NCBI GenBank assembly: GCA_029964075.1
Contig: CM057137.1
Location: 1,426,001-1,490,000 of the forward strand
DNA length: 64,000 bases
Origin: Patiria pectinifera
Lineage: Eukaryota > Echinodermata > Asteroidea > Valvatida > Asterinidae
Direction: 5' to 3'
Part shown: positions 29,050 to 40,400 of the stretch, piece after piece
Layout of the letters: every line of letters begins with the position of its first letter
How positions within the stretch are numbered: the stretch's first letter is position 1
The notes under the pieces: model-generated
Seen by the model: the letters and a program-made list of their open reading frames with translations, nothing else
Databases searched by the model: none
Told to the model about the DNA's origin: nothing
Made by a program: the position numbers and the translations under genes

Positions 29050-29309
29050 TAGAGGCCAATTACAATTCCTAATCCAGAACCCATTTCAAGATATTTTTTT
29101 TTCAACTTTGGGGGAAAAAGACAGTTGCGCCTCTTGAGGGCGCCAAACAGGTTACCCGTTTTTACGACCCGTCTCAAATTCCCAGTCCGATCATGTATAC
29201 TTGTAGTGATACTGTATACTGAACGCAGGGACACTTTCAGCTCTTCTGCGATTGCCTGATGAGTTGCGAATTGAATCACTGAATTGATTGCCTTGTTGGT
29301 GCGTCTCAA
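29050..29309 (-). pseudogene. ORF with methyltransferase-like motif
   Basis: The longest unexplained non-repeat open frame in the window (162 codons, 29309 down to 28821) starts only at a TTG. Around 29093-29050 it reads YLEMGSGLGIVIGL, matching the SAM-binding motif I pattern (acidic residue then GxGxG), followed after a hydrophobic stretch by KITITSNSATHRQLQ. That spacing resembles seven-beta-strand lysine methyltransferases (METTL21/FAM86 type), but the expected acidic residue after strand 2 is missing and the rest is unconvincing. A decayed copy, an exon with unseen borders or coincidence all fit. Confidence 0.2.
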
Positions 29310-32228
29310 TGTTGACGAGAAATTGAGTTTTAACAGGAGTTTGAGACAAATCTCTCATTTGCATGAATTTGGTCTGACAAGTTTAGTTTCGTGAAACCCA
29401 AGTTCACACTGCAAAAATTGTTTTGTCCAGCGACAGATTTGTGAAGTTACTTCAGCCGTGTCGAAGACAAGAATCTTGTAGGCTAGCTAGGCCGAATAGG
29501 AACTTACGCGTCTGGCTTGCAATTGTTTGGGTCGAGGCGGATTTGCATAAGCCCTTGTAGGGCTCTGTTTTTTGGGGGGGGGGGGGACAGAAAAGACGAA
29601 AATAATAGCACAGGAAGTTGACAAAATTTTGTTCTGTAAAGGAAGTGCTACTGTGACTAATGGCAAGGAGAGATTACCGTATATCTAAAGTTAATAAAGC
29701 GTTTGTTTTCAGAACATCTGCAATATGCATATATTGCTCGGCACGATTAGATACCGCTATCACGACAGGCGCCCTCTATTGCGAGCTTGTTAAGCGCGCC
29801 CTCTATCATGTCAGTACCAGACGACCTCCATCATTACAATTTTCAATATCAGTTGCAAACGACCGACCAGACAGTCGATTTCGGTGGTCATTCTGCTGAG
29901 CAGATTGTGTGATTGCCAAAACTACAGCGCCCACTAACGATCTCAGCTGGAAATTAACATCGATCCCAAGATCAAATTGGACGCAAGTGCAAAAATACGT
30001 AGGTTCAAAGGACAACTAATAAACTATTTCTTTTTGGTAAATTTATTCCTGTTATTTTAGATTTATCTGTAGGCCTATACGGAATGAAGTCATTTTGTCT
30101 CGACTCTGCCCAACTCTTTTCGCAACCATAAACCCACTTCCGCAGATCCTATACTCTGCACAAAGCTAGACGTCGTATGATCAAATCTCAAGACTTTCAT
30201 AATTTTCCTGACAAGATGCCTTGTATATGTTTCCAAATCAATTCAGAATGTTCATCGCACCGCCTTCTCCTCTCCCCAGCCCCCACTCAAATCACTAATC
30301 TGATTTCGCCATCGCGCCAATTTCTCCGTCAATCGGAGGACCCTTAAAATCTCCCCCACACAATGAGAGGTTGGAGGCATAGGCAGCACTCGGCCTTGAG
30401 TTAAGAGGTCCCCACTCTCCCTCTCTCCCTCGTATCTTCGTCATTTGCTGATCGGACCCTGAGCAGAGAGATAGATCTCAAGTGGTTAGGTATCTATTCA
30501 AACAGGCCCGTTGTCTACATGTGCCCCTTGCCCAGCTTTTCCCGCGCGCGCGACCTTCTTTGCGTCTGCACGACGCCCGGCCGTCGCATCATCACCGCTG
30601 GCCGAACAAAAGCCGACGGGACAATATTAGATAAAAACTCTGCTACATCATAATCACAACGGTGTAGCGCGGCTGGGATGATACTTTGTTGACGATGAAA
30701 GTCCTCTTCACGGGAAATGTACGACTGAGTTTTTCAGGGGACTTTAATATGAGGAGTTTAAAGGAGCGTTCTTGCCAGAAGAAAAATAAAAATCGATTTT
30801 GCGATGTACGCCTTCGCGGTTGGAAATTAACAATGAGGGTATCATTTCCTGTCTACAAAACCGACTATCAAATAAAAGAATCTTCATTTATTTTTGTCTT
30901 ACGGCCTTTTAAAAATCATTGACAGTTTAAAAAATTCTTTGATCTGTAAGTTCACACAAGGGAACTTGAAGAACAAACTAAAAGATGTTCAGTCTGCGAA
31001 CTGAAGATCTTATCCATAATCGAAATGGGGAATTCGGAAAAGTATGTCAGATCAGAACAGAGAGTTCATGGTTCGTTAGGTCATTGTTGAATGTTCAACT
31101 TCCTTTGTCAATAATCTGATTTGTCAGTCAAAACAGCAACAATTACAATCCATGGCGTCAAGCTAGCTAGACGCTATAGCAGCGCTGTCAGCCGTCTCGT
31201 ACAGTGTCGGCCCAAGAAGTATCCCCTTTATGCTCCAGGCAATCTTGTCAATCACAGTTTTCTCCAGTAGCTGTCCAGGTCGTTTAAGTCCTGACTTTAA
31301 CAACGGATTTCGACACACTACGATATGACCACATCTTGTGCGCGTGCCAATAATCATCAAGCACCGGCAGTCAACTTGACCTCAGTGTCAATCACTTAAT
31401 TTCGACCTCTTTTCCAGGCGCTCTGCGTATCAGAAAACCATTCCCCGCACATGAAAACCAGCGAATCCCCAGGAGGTGCGAGGCAAAGAGCTTGAACTGA
31501 TACTATGCAAAATGCGCGCCAAACGTTGACGTCACAAGGTGGTTCCTCGAATATTTCCCCGCATTTCCTGTATTTTATATTTATTTTAGCCTATATAATT
31601 CCCAATCCTTCTTCCCACAACTCCCTACGCAAATTCCCATGAACCGACTAACAGCCAAAGCACTGACTAATACTGCTATTTCGGCTGATATTTATCGCTC
31701 CGGGACCATATTGGTCTGGTTCCCAGAAGAAAAGGCGATGTCAAAGCGCTGCAGGCTAAACAACTTTAATCATTACGAGAATGTCTGATTTGGTAAGATC
31801 GTAAAATAACAGTGTGGGTGACGTCAGCGAAATTATATACGGATCCACATATTGAAGTAATGGTTCATCGACATTCGCGAAACCTCGGCTTGACTCTGGC
31901 TCAGCTGATGTCTTCAGAATGGCTCGCGGGGCAAAGACAGTGCCATAGCCGTAGCCAAGGATTCAGAAACGGTCCTTGAGTGAATTTCTAGTCTTTCTAC
32001 TTTCGGGTCTGCACGACCAATAAAATAAGTGTCAGTCAACTTGAGGAAGCAATATTGGAAGAGCCTAAATACTTTTCTGATGACGTTTTGTTCTTCATTC
32101 TGCGCATGCATGATACATTTGCCTGATATAAATCACGTGAAAGGTTGTTACCAGCCCTGCTAAACTGGTATCGGATTTTTCTTGAAAACTTTTGATTCAG
32201 CCAGAACTCGGAAGGCAAAATGTCTTAC
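29310..32228. other. NOL4: non-coding stretch, NOL4 intron
   Basis: No gene is supported. It lies directly downstream of the last visible NOL4 exon and so is intronic if that gene continues. It holds the longest homopolymer seen (13 G, 29574-29586) and paired GCGCCCTCTA motifs (about 29770 and 29797). A TGACGTCAC site lies near 31529. Confidence 0.5.
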
Positions 32229-32522
32229 CTCGTTGCTGTTATTGTTGTTGTTAGCCAGTCTCATGTTCCGTAACTGGTTCAGGTACGTGGTGGTAATCGG
32301 CAGGCTGTAGTCCATGCTGGTATCCCCAACCGCCCCGCCGCTACTGCTGTTGTTGTTGCTGTTGCTGCTGCAGCTCTTGCCGTTGGCTTCCTCCGTGACG
32401 TCACCGTTCTCGCGAGGCTCGGCGAGATTGGGCGAGAGGTGCATGCGCTTCTGGCACTCGTTGCAGTTCATGAGGAAGCGCGTGACGGCCTCGCGGGGCA
32501 GGAAGGCGTAGGTCTCCGCAAT
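32229..32522 (-). CDS. NOL4: NOL4 family, internal exon 2 of 2 visible
   Basis: This 98-codon exon is flanked by a good acceptor (TCGGTTTCAG, AG at 32524-32523) and donor (GAG then GTAAGACA). It opens IAETYAFLPREAVTRFLMNC and continues NECQKRMHLSP, almost matching the NOL4/NOL4L segment known from vertebrates; MDYSLPITTTYLNQLRNMRL matches the downstream IDYNMPIT region. Between the two is a serine/asparagine-rich linker (SCSSNSNNNSSSGG), with a second run (NNNNNSNE) at the exon end. Both are polar homopolymer expansions absent, as far as I recall, from the human protein. NOL4 proteins are nuclear or nucleolar and poorly understood; the CxxC motif (NCNECQ) is a conserved feature, but its metal binding is not established here. 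Phase 0 on both sides joins it cleanly to the exon at 34065-34205. Orthology to NOL4 versus NOL4L cannot be separated; an invertebrate would probably have one ancestral gene. Confidence 0.92.
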
Positions 32523-33264
32523 CTGAAACCGAGACCGACAACAAGGTAGATTTTAAGAATCCGTAATGGTACCCAGGAAATGTACCTTTGTGTCCCATTT
32601 ACCTTCGAATCATTCTTTGCATTGTAATTTTTGTGGTGTGTCTTCGGTACTATGGGTGTTTCGATGTTGATTACTCCCACAGCCAGTCAGTTAGTGTTTC
32701 AAGATGCTATACACTGAACGCAGTTTGTGTTCCACTTCAAACTTACTGGCCAATCAGCTCAGACTACAGGAAAGGCATAATCGAAGGCATTGCAACGCAT
32801 GCTATCTCAGACGCTTTGATGAGGGCGTTGTTTGTCTTCACACACATGAGGTCATAGGTCACCGGTCTGCCATCCTTATCTGACTTCTCGTTTCTTTAAG
32901 AGTCAATTTGCAGTTGATGCGAACCACTGGTGTCATCTCCACTGATCGATGACGGGACTAATTGACCGGCGAACACGGGGATTAACCATCCCTGCTTGAA
33001 GTTATATCCGCACTGGATCCCGGTGTAGACCCAACCTTTGGCGGTTTACTCTAGGGTGCAAACTCCCCGTCAAAGAAGGGCGTCTTCTTCAGCTGGCTCT
33101 CGGAAGCGATGACATCAGTCACTGTCGTCCAGATTGTTGTAATAACTGTCTCCCAGAAGACTCGGCCCGAGGCGATCTTCATTTCCACTTTCCATCTTGG
33201 TCTGGATCAACCGGGCCGACTGACTCAGCCAGAGTTGGCAACAATTCCAGCCGGTGGTAAACAT

Positions 33265-33545
33265 AAGTAGCAGTTTAATTTGTTCCGTGTTTCGTATCGC
33301 ATACCAAGCTGGTGTTTATTCATGGTTTCCTTGATTTGAAATGACAGTGATTTTTTCCCGATTCCCCTTGGATGGGTTGCCAGTCCGTAGCAGGTTACTC
33401 TCCTTCTAATGTCGGTAACCATTAATTCTTTGGTAGAGCCAGAGAGAGGCAAGTGCAGTTCAGGCCTAGGCCGCTACTCACGGGCATGAAGTATGGCGCC
33501 AGTAACTTGATTCGAACCCCGCACCCTAAAGTCACGAGTTTTTTC
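33265..33545 (-). mobile_element. tRNA-derived SINE, family A, degraded copy
   Basis: Reverse-strand sequence has a B-box-like GGGGTTCGAATCA, then GCACTTGCCTCTCTCTGGCTC, GAGTAACCTGCTACGGACTGG and CAACCCATCCAAGGGGAAT. The same order of blocks occurs in the copies at 36.9 kb and 49.4 kb. The A-box end is not clear, and this copy lacks the central insertion that both other copies carry. Confidence 0.65.
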
Positions 33546-33837
33546 CCACAAAAATTGAGATTAATAGACAGGTAACACCAGTCAAAATAATGATGGAGAT
33601 TGCCTATCCAGCTCAGATAAACAACTTTGATTATCAACCGGGTAACAACTTGTAAAAATCGCACGCGCGCCTCAACGCGTATGCGTGCGGGGCGGTACAA
33701 CCTCAGTAGATCGATGGTTAACTAATTGTGAGATTAATAGTCTAATGCGCCTATCAAATGTCCCCCCCCCCCACCCCCACCCCCGCGCTGCCCCAGGTCC
33801 GATGTCGGGATCTGATCACGTTTTTCATGCCTCAGGG

Positions 33838-33983
33838 TGGGGATTTTGGTCACTCAAATTACATTGTTACCATTGGCGTATACTTCATGGCCCCACGTAT
33901 GTTTGTCGGGGCATGGTCGGGGATTGTCACTTAAATTTTGCCCAAGGGGTGGGGATTTTGTCACTTCAAAAGTGACAATCCCC
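33838..33983. repeat. GGGGATTGTCACTT direct and inverted repeats
   Basis: The motif occurs as GGGGATTTTGGTCACT (33840), GGGGATTGTCACTT (about 33919) and GGGGATTTTGTCACTT (33951-33966). It is then inverted as AAGTGACAATCCCC (about 33970-33983), forming a tight hairpin with the preceding copy. It lies about 80 bp downstream of the donor of the NOL4 exon at 34065, on the intron side. Confidence 0.6.
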
Positions 33984-34064
33984 ACGTCTTGGGTGGAGCA
34001 GCCAGTAGGAAGGGGTGGGGAAATAATTGATAGGCAATAAGATGAACCAAATCTTGCTACTCAC

Positions 34065-34205
34065 TGCCCGATAGGTTCGCTTCTGGCCGGCGTGCTTCCC
34101 GCTCCGTCCGTCCGTCCCCACGTGCACATCGTGAATGATATCAAAGAAGTCCTCAACCACCGCTACTCTCTTGAAGCCACGGTCCACGATGGTCCCCTCC
34201 GAGTC
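34065..34205 (-). CDS. NOL4: NOL4 family, internal exon 1 of 2 visible
   Basis: A 47-codon exon with acceptor TTGTTTGCAG (AG at 34207-34206) and donor GCA then GTGAGTAG. It reads DSEGTIVDRGFKRVAVVEDF, then FDIIHDVHVGTDGRSGKHAG and QKRTYRA. The blocks RVAVVEDFFDII and KHAGQKRTY are hallmark sequence of the conserved N-terminal half of NOL4/NOL4L. Splicing to the next exon gives RTYRA-IAETYAF, matching the vertebrate RTYKAISETYAF junction. The preceding NOL4 exon or exons (the start and the GDSGKTKTVT region) should lie to the right. I could not find them before the assembly gap, so they are distant, inside the gap or beyond the CSE1L segment. Confidence 0.9.
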
Positions 34206-36915
34206 CTGCAAACAAGCCAAACGTAGGATTATATCTGTCGTGTGTGAAGAGTGTTACTCCAAACTATTGCTACGGCTGAAGTTACTGTCAGGTAGAAAGG
34301 AAATCTTTAATAATGGCTAACATCCTGTCTGAATTGTCCCATTAGAGGATAATAATGCATGCAGTTAAGAAGGGAAATGTTTAAAGGAGTTGTCTCGTTT
34401 TGTGTTTGCAGATGAAGACCTCATTAAGCGAGCCATGAACTTTCTAACTGGCCACATTGGTACCATTTTGTTGCCATTTGTGAGGACGCCCTCCTGAGGT
34501 TCAAGCTCAAGTGGGTTAATTTTTTAAAAGTTATTTGACTTGTTAGATAAACTTTATATATACGAATCCAAATTTAAGATGTGAAAAAGCAACACATTGT
34601 TTTGACCTGGCAAATCTATTCCAAATTACTGGTGCGTGAATGAAGTTTAATTGGACAGCGCCCCCAATCGACCGGAAACGTCGATATGTCAATCGGCCAA
34701 TGACGACGCTCTAGAAGATCTCGTTTTCTTAATTCGCCGAGAGAGCTCTAAATCCGCTCCGAAAGATTTTTGAGACTGTGTTCAGACTTAAGAAAGTATT
34801 GCTAAGGATGCAATGTTTAAGTTGGGTATCCGGCGATGAGACCTGTCGCAACATCGCAGCGGGAAAGCAATGATTGACAGTTGCCGCAAGAGGGCGCTGC
34901 ATAGGCTCACTGCAATCCCAATTTTGGTCTTGGTTTTGTAACTGTTGTCCTGTCAAGTTCATGCCGTCACCATGGACGTTCATTATTGCCGATTAGTGGC
35001 ATGTGTAACGACTCTGCAAGGTCACTTTGTGGACTCAATAAAACATTTCATTTTCTATTGGGTAGAATATCGTCTTTTGTTTAATCCAGTGGTAGCTCAT
35101 TATTTTTAAAAGGAGCAGCTTATTTTTTTTTAAAGATAAAACCCTTCAATGTAATTTGTTTGATTATGATTGTAACGTCAAAATGCGCGGGATTGAATGG
35201 TGAGTCCGCTCCCTTGAAATCACAAATTTTCAATATCAAGTATTTTGCCTGCTCCAAATTTAAGTATCATTTTACGGGGGACAAACCCTTCCTTTCAGCG
35301 ATCTTTCCCGTCCACATCGCCAGAATCTCACCGCCATGACAACCCGTCTCCGTCCCCCAATCCCCGGCCGCGCTACAGAGGCGAATGATTACCCCCACAC
35401 GCGCCAGTCACGGAACTAAAAAGAAAATAATGCCCAACACAAAAGGTTCGTTCGGGTGGAAACGATGCGATAAATAAAAGCCCGATGCTGCAGTATGGAG
35501 TTGATTGTTGCCTCTCCCGTTGCCAACGCTACCGGGGGCTCCTGCCTAATTTGACGGTATCCCGCACGCAGCTTGGCTTGTCAGCTACTCTGTTGTTCCC
35601 CAGTCAAAAAAATTGCAAAGAAAAAAAAACGGAGAGAAAGGACATCAAATAAAACCTTGATTATGGGCCCTGTGTCATGATTGGAGTGTTGTATAAAATG
35701 AGAGGTGTTTTTTTTGTTATTTTAAATCGATGTGGATGGCTACATGCATGATGGGCCTGGGGTAATGACAGACAATGGTGTCCCTGCATATTAAACAACA
35801 CCCGATCATATTTTGGTCCACGGAAAGAAGTTGGGCCTACGGAAGATAAAAATAAATTTCATGGGACAAGATGTGGTTTTTTTCTTCAAAGATACCCGAA
35901 ACGCATCTTGTTCATTGATTGACCAAGCCCAAACCCAAACAGTATGGCCTGTGCACATGTCTACAATGTTAGATTGTATCAAATTTCCATAAAAGGCTTT
36001 TATTTATTAATATTTTTCCCTAAAAGGTGCACATATTGTGTCCATGGTTTCGAGCAGGCCAGTGGCCTTTGGTTGATAATGTTAAATTCACCGAACCTTT
36101 GTAATCGCCCGATGGGTGATTTTCGAGATGATTTATGGTGACTTTGCCAGTCACAGAGGTGGTACGTATAATTTGAAATGTGCACCGTTTTGTATTATGT
36201 GGCAGTTTTACATTGGTATAATTCTGTGGCGATGTTAGGTAATTATAGTACGTGGAAGACGACTTGAGCAGAGTCTACTTTGATCTCCTTTCCAAATTTA
36301 GCCCGCAATGGCGGGCACCTCTCCCATAACGATATCATTGTGCCCCGGTGCTTTTGTGGTGTCGTGGAGTGGCGCGCCACACGAGAGGCATCCCGTTGCT
36401 AGGTAACGGCAAGCTCACCTCTCCCGCCACTTCATGGGCTGATGGTCCTTTTGTTGTGAGCGAACAGTTGCAGTCCCACGAAACACAGGCTGTGTTTATT
36501 TCAAGCCCACTTGCTTGGGACAAAACAATTCTTTGCAATTAATTAATGAGGTCGCGCAAAGTCGGCATAAGGCATCCAAATAAATCATTCCTTTTTGACA
36601 AGACAAAAACTTGGTTGCACTTTTTTTTTGTGGGAAAAATGTCAAGCCTCAATATCGTCCATGTAAAGTGTTGGGATGGGATATTTAATGTACATTGTAA
36701 TTATTAGAAGTAGTGGTTGGGTACGGCGTGTGACTCGCAGAGTTGACCTCGGAAACGATAGCGATGATGATATTGGACCCACGGTTGCGACAAAAACACC
36801 TGCAACCGGCCGGTCATCAAAACAACGACACCGGGTCGCCGGCCGGTACACGAGAGGTCAAACACGACATCCAATCGGTGATCTTTGCTTGGTGATATTC
36901 AAAAGGTGGTTCTGT
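34206..36915. other. non-coding stretch, NOL4 upstream intron or 5' flank
   Basis: No gene is supported. An AAGAGGGCGCTGC motif lies near 34888. The sequence is AT-rich with short poly-T/poly-A tracts. Confidence 0.45.
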
Positions 36916-37405
36916 GGATTAGGGAGTGTGGCCTAGAAGTCATGGATTGTGACCTATAGGGTGGTCTTGGGTTCGATTCCAGCTACTGGCTATACACTGC
37001 AAAAACCGTCTTTAGCAATTAAACACTTTTGTAAACACTTTCTTGCTATCAGTTTGTAAACATGTTTACATACTAAACATGTTTAGAGTGAGGAAGGATA
37101 GTGTTTAGCAATTGAACAGTGACGTTTAGGAATTGAACACATAATGTTTGGCTTCTAAGCATGTTTATAAAGTGATAGCAAAATTGTGTTTAACACAGTT
37201 TTTAGATTGTACCATTGTGTCCTCGGGCAAGCCACTTTACACCTATCTGGCTCTTCTTAGCTGTACAAAATGGGTACAGGCATCAGCTAGGGAGTAACTT
37301 GCGATGGGCTGGCACCCCATCAAGTGAGAATGGGAACATCCTTAATTTATTGTCTTATGATAAACACTAGTCTGGCGAGCCATACCGGCTCAAGACAGAT
37401 TTAAC
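36916..37405 (+). mobile_element. tRNA-derived SINE, family A, interrupted
   Basis: An A-box-like TGGCCTAGAAG and a B-box GGTTCGATTCC (near 36969) lie 20-30 bp apart, as in a tRNA head. Past the insertion come TGTGTCCTCGGGCAAGCC, AATGGGTACAGGCATCAGCT, GTAACTTGCGATGGGCTGG and CACCCCATCAAGTGAGAATG. The 3' part TGATAAACACTAGTCTGG and CCGGCTCAAGACAG aligns with the copy at 49.4 kb. An unrelated palindromic sequence of about 210 bp (36993-37208) splits the element right after CTGGCTATA. Confidence 0.8.
36993..37208. mobile_element. palindromic element nested in a SINE
   Basis: The insert begins CACTGCAAAAACCG and ends TTTTTAGATTG, weakly complementary termini. Inside, TTGCTATCAGTTTGTAAACA on the left pairs with TTTATAAAGTGATAGCAA on the right, around AAACATGTTTA-rich sequence. 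The pattern suggests a short non-autonomous DNA transposon. A TA dinucleotide on both sides could be the target duplication, but this is uncertain. Confidence 0.55.
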
Positions 37406-40400
37406 TTGTTCATGTTTGGCATTTAAGGTCGCGATAGTGGTGTCTATAGTGGGGCACTTGCCGGCGAAGGAAAAAGGCAACTACCGACATCGACCTTCTC
37501 CACCTTCATCGACCATCATTAAGGAACTTTGTCCTTGACGGGCGAGGGCATTTTCTTCTTTTCCTTAAAAGACCACCAATACCGTAATTGGGAACCGGAT
37601 AAATGAGTGCCACGGCGAAGGCCGCTGTTAAAGAAGGTAATTGTCCGTGCGTTAGTTTTCACGGAGCCATGGTTGAATGCATTCACAAGAGATGAAAAAG
37701 ATGAGATTAAAAATGTGGATGAAGTTGATAATGTTGATGAAAGCGGGATGGATGGGGAGCCTGGTCGGTGATTCCACGTCTTTGTCCCGGTCTCGAATCT
37801 CATTCAGATCGACATGTGGATTGGGTTTCTAGTCTTTGACTGATGCCAATTGTTTCGAGGTTTTTCCTCCCACTCCAAAATATGAAAATTTCTATACAAT
37901 ATTTTTTTTCTCTCATTAGATTTCTTCGGGGTGCCAGAGCTACTGTGCGTGTGCACTTTTGAGTAAACCTGACTGAGCCAGAAAGATAATTAGAATTATA
38001 CAAAAGAACATCGCCACTGACATGAAGGACTCTGGGAGCATTTGGCGTGCGTAATAACAAAAGACCGTAGCGGTTCGTTTTTCATCACTCCAATCAGCGC
38101 TGTCCCCCACCCATCCCCCATCATCATCATCAAGCCCATAAAACGAAGATACAACAGGTGAATAGCGCGGCTCACACTCGACAATCCCACTCTCCCCCCA
38201 ATGGGACGCACTGACGCATAAACCATCACATCAATATTCCCTCGGCCCGTTCTTCCTCTTCCCAATAAAAACCGTCTTCCATGCACTGTGCACCACTAAT
38301 AGCCACAGCGACCAATTTGTCCTAATTAGCTCATTTCGGCCCCCAAAGGAAAAGCTGTAATATTCCCGTCTATTAAGGCCCTCATAATTTAGAAAGTGCC
38401 TTGTTTTTTGTGCCTATACCTGATGAGGGAGTTAAGGGCGCTCCAATTATTGGTCCTTGACGATTGAACGTGGGACAAGTTCCGAGATGGAGTGGGCTAG
38501 GAATAGGCGGGGATGGCGTGCGGGCCCAATGCTGGATCGATTGCATATTGGTTAAAGCTGGTATATAGGCCTACGTGCTTTTTCAAAATTTAGAATTTCT
38601 TTTCCGAACGAATTTTAAAGGAATGTTTGCTTTTTTTTGCATTTGTTTTCAGGTCTTTATACAGTTGTAAAAAGGTGGTTTTGAATAGCGCGCTCCAGTT
38701 CAGAAAGTTTTGAGCGAAATGATATAAATATTCATAATTTAGTGAGGTAGTCATGTAATATGTTAATTTTGGAATCACGCGTTTTGTATTCGCCTGACCC
38801 GATTCTAGCTACGCGATGTGTGGTGTTTATTATTCATAACTGCGCTGTCGCAAAAGCGCATGCGTAACTCGGACCCACTGGTTTCAGAACTGAATAAGGA
38901 GCGGGACGCTCCTAATTAAAAAAGTTGAAATTAATTTATTGGTTACTTATCGTGGGCCGATTTTTTGTTCGATGTCGATATCTCATTGGAAAGCTCATAA
39001 CAAATTTAATGCTAGAAAATGATCAATTTAATTTGAAAATCTATTTTTTTTTCGGGGTACCACACCCATAAAGTACGTTTCAACAACAAAAAATCCTTTT
39101 AAATCAACAAAAACAAAAACATCGCAAAAAATAGGGTGCAAATCCTAAGAACATACGAGTGACAAGCAACAGTACTGTTAAAATTAAAAGGTATGTTTGC
39201 AGTTTTAAGCGGGTTGAGTGCGTGTGGCGTTCGCTTGGATCCGGACCACTGAGGGCGCTGTTTAGATGGGGGTATGCCAATTTCGTTATTAGGTGTTACG
39301 TTACAATAATTAAGTTTCCTTAAAAATTACTCAACCTTCCACTACTCAGAATGTATGCATGTGCATAGGCAGTGACGCCGAAAACTCCAGCATTTCACAC
39401 TAAACGTCAACAACGTGATCGCTATTAAAAATTTGACATAAAAATAACTTCAACTGGCATTCGCTTTTACCATGAACAACTTTGCCAATATTTAGGTATA
39501 TACCCTAGTATCTTTATAGGTCGTTAGTCTATTTCTAGTCGTTCCAGTCTACATCCTAGACGCCCCCACTGTGTCACGCTTCGGGTTAAGTAACCACGAC
39601 CCTCCATATACCGACTATCGACTTGCGGTGCGACTAAGCGGCAGCGTAGTTGGACCGCATATCATATCAGACCTGGTCGGGTATGTTACAGAACAAACAA
39701 TCTTTGGGTGTAAATGGCGATACATACAACACTGGTTCGTGTCTGACCGTTGCAAACCTTCTCACGTTACAGTAACGAGAAGAAATTGTACTTTAGTCTG
39801 GCTCCTTGACATTTATACCACGATACACCTATCAGATAATATGGCACCACAACTAGGACAAAGTATATAATCATGTTTTACATGCGTTTTGAAGAAGGGA
39901 TTTTATGGTAACGATGTTATACGAGCAGCAGCAAAATCGTCCTATTAAAACATAAGCTATTTTTGTAACAATATAAGTGGCCACAACTACACAGTATGTG
40001 GACTCGTGTGGAGCCATTAAAACCAGAAAATCGAGGACACGTTGAAAACTTTTTAAATTTTTCATCCACAGGTCTGCATGTGCAATGTCTGCATTTCAAA
40101 GTAGTAGGGGTATAGGCCCTATGACACATAATTATGCCCCGCTCTTGATAATTTACCGGGAGAGTAAACTGGTTTTAGCCCGGCCTTCTGCTCCAAATCT
40201 CCCACGAGCCTGCCCGCGGATGCACGGTCACTCGCTCGGTGTTTACTGGTAACCCCGCGCGCTGGCTAAATATTTACCATGAGCTGGTAGCCCACATTAA
40301 TATTAACATGCACGCTTGGAAGGGATTAGGTTTGAGAGAAGCAAAAAAGTATAAATAGACAAAAAGATTGGAGTTCGTAGATTCTGTTGAGGGTTGGCCC

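Larger units (their letters stand above)
32523..34064 (-). other. NOL4: NOL4 intron (1542 bp)
   Basis: GT-AG intron between the two visible NOL4 exons. It contains an 11-C tract (33762-33772), a SINE remnant (about 33265-33545) and a cluster of GGGGATTGTCACTT-type repeats (33838-33983). No coding segment is seen inside it. Confidence 0.8.

Noticed and set aside
36676..36936. Plus frame reading VDLGNDSDDDIGPTVATKTP as an exon
   Set aside because: No good donor, no family match, and it abuts a SINE; support is too thin.
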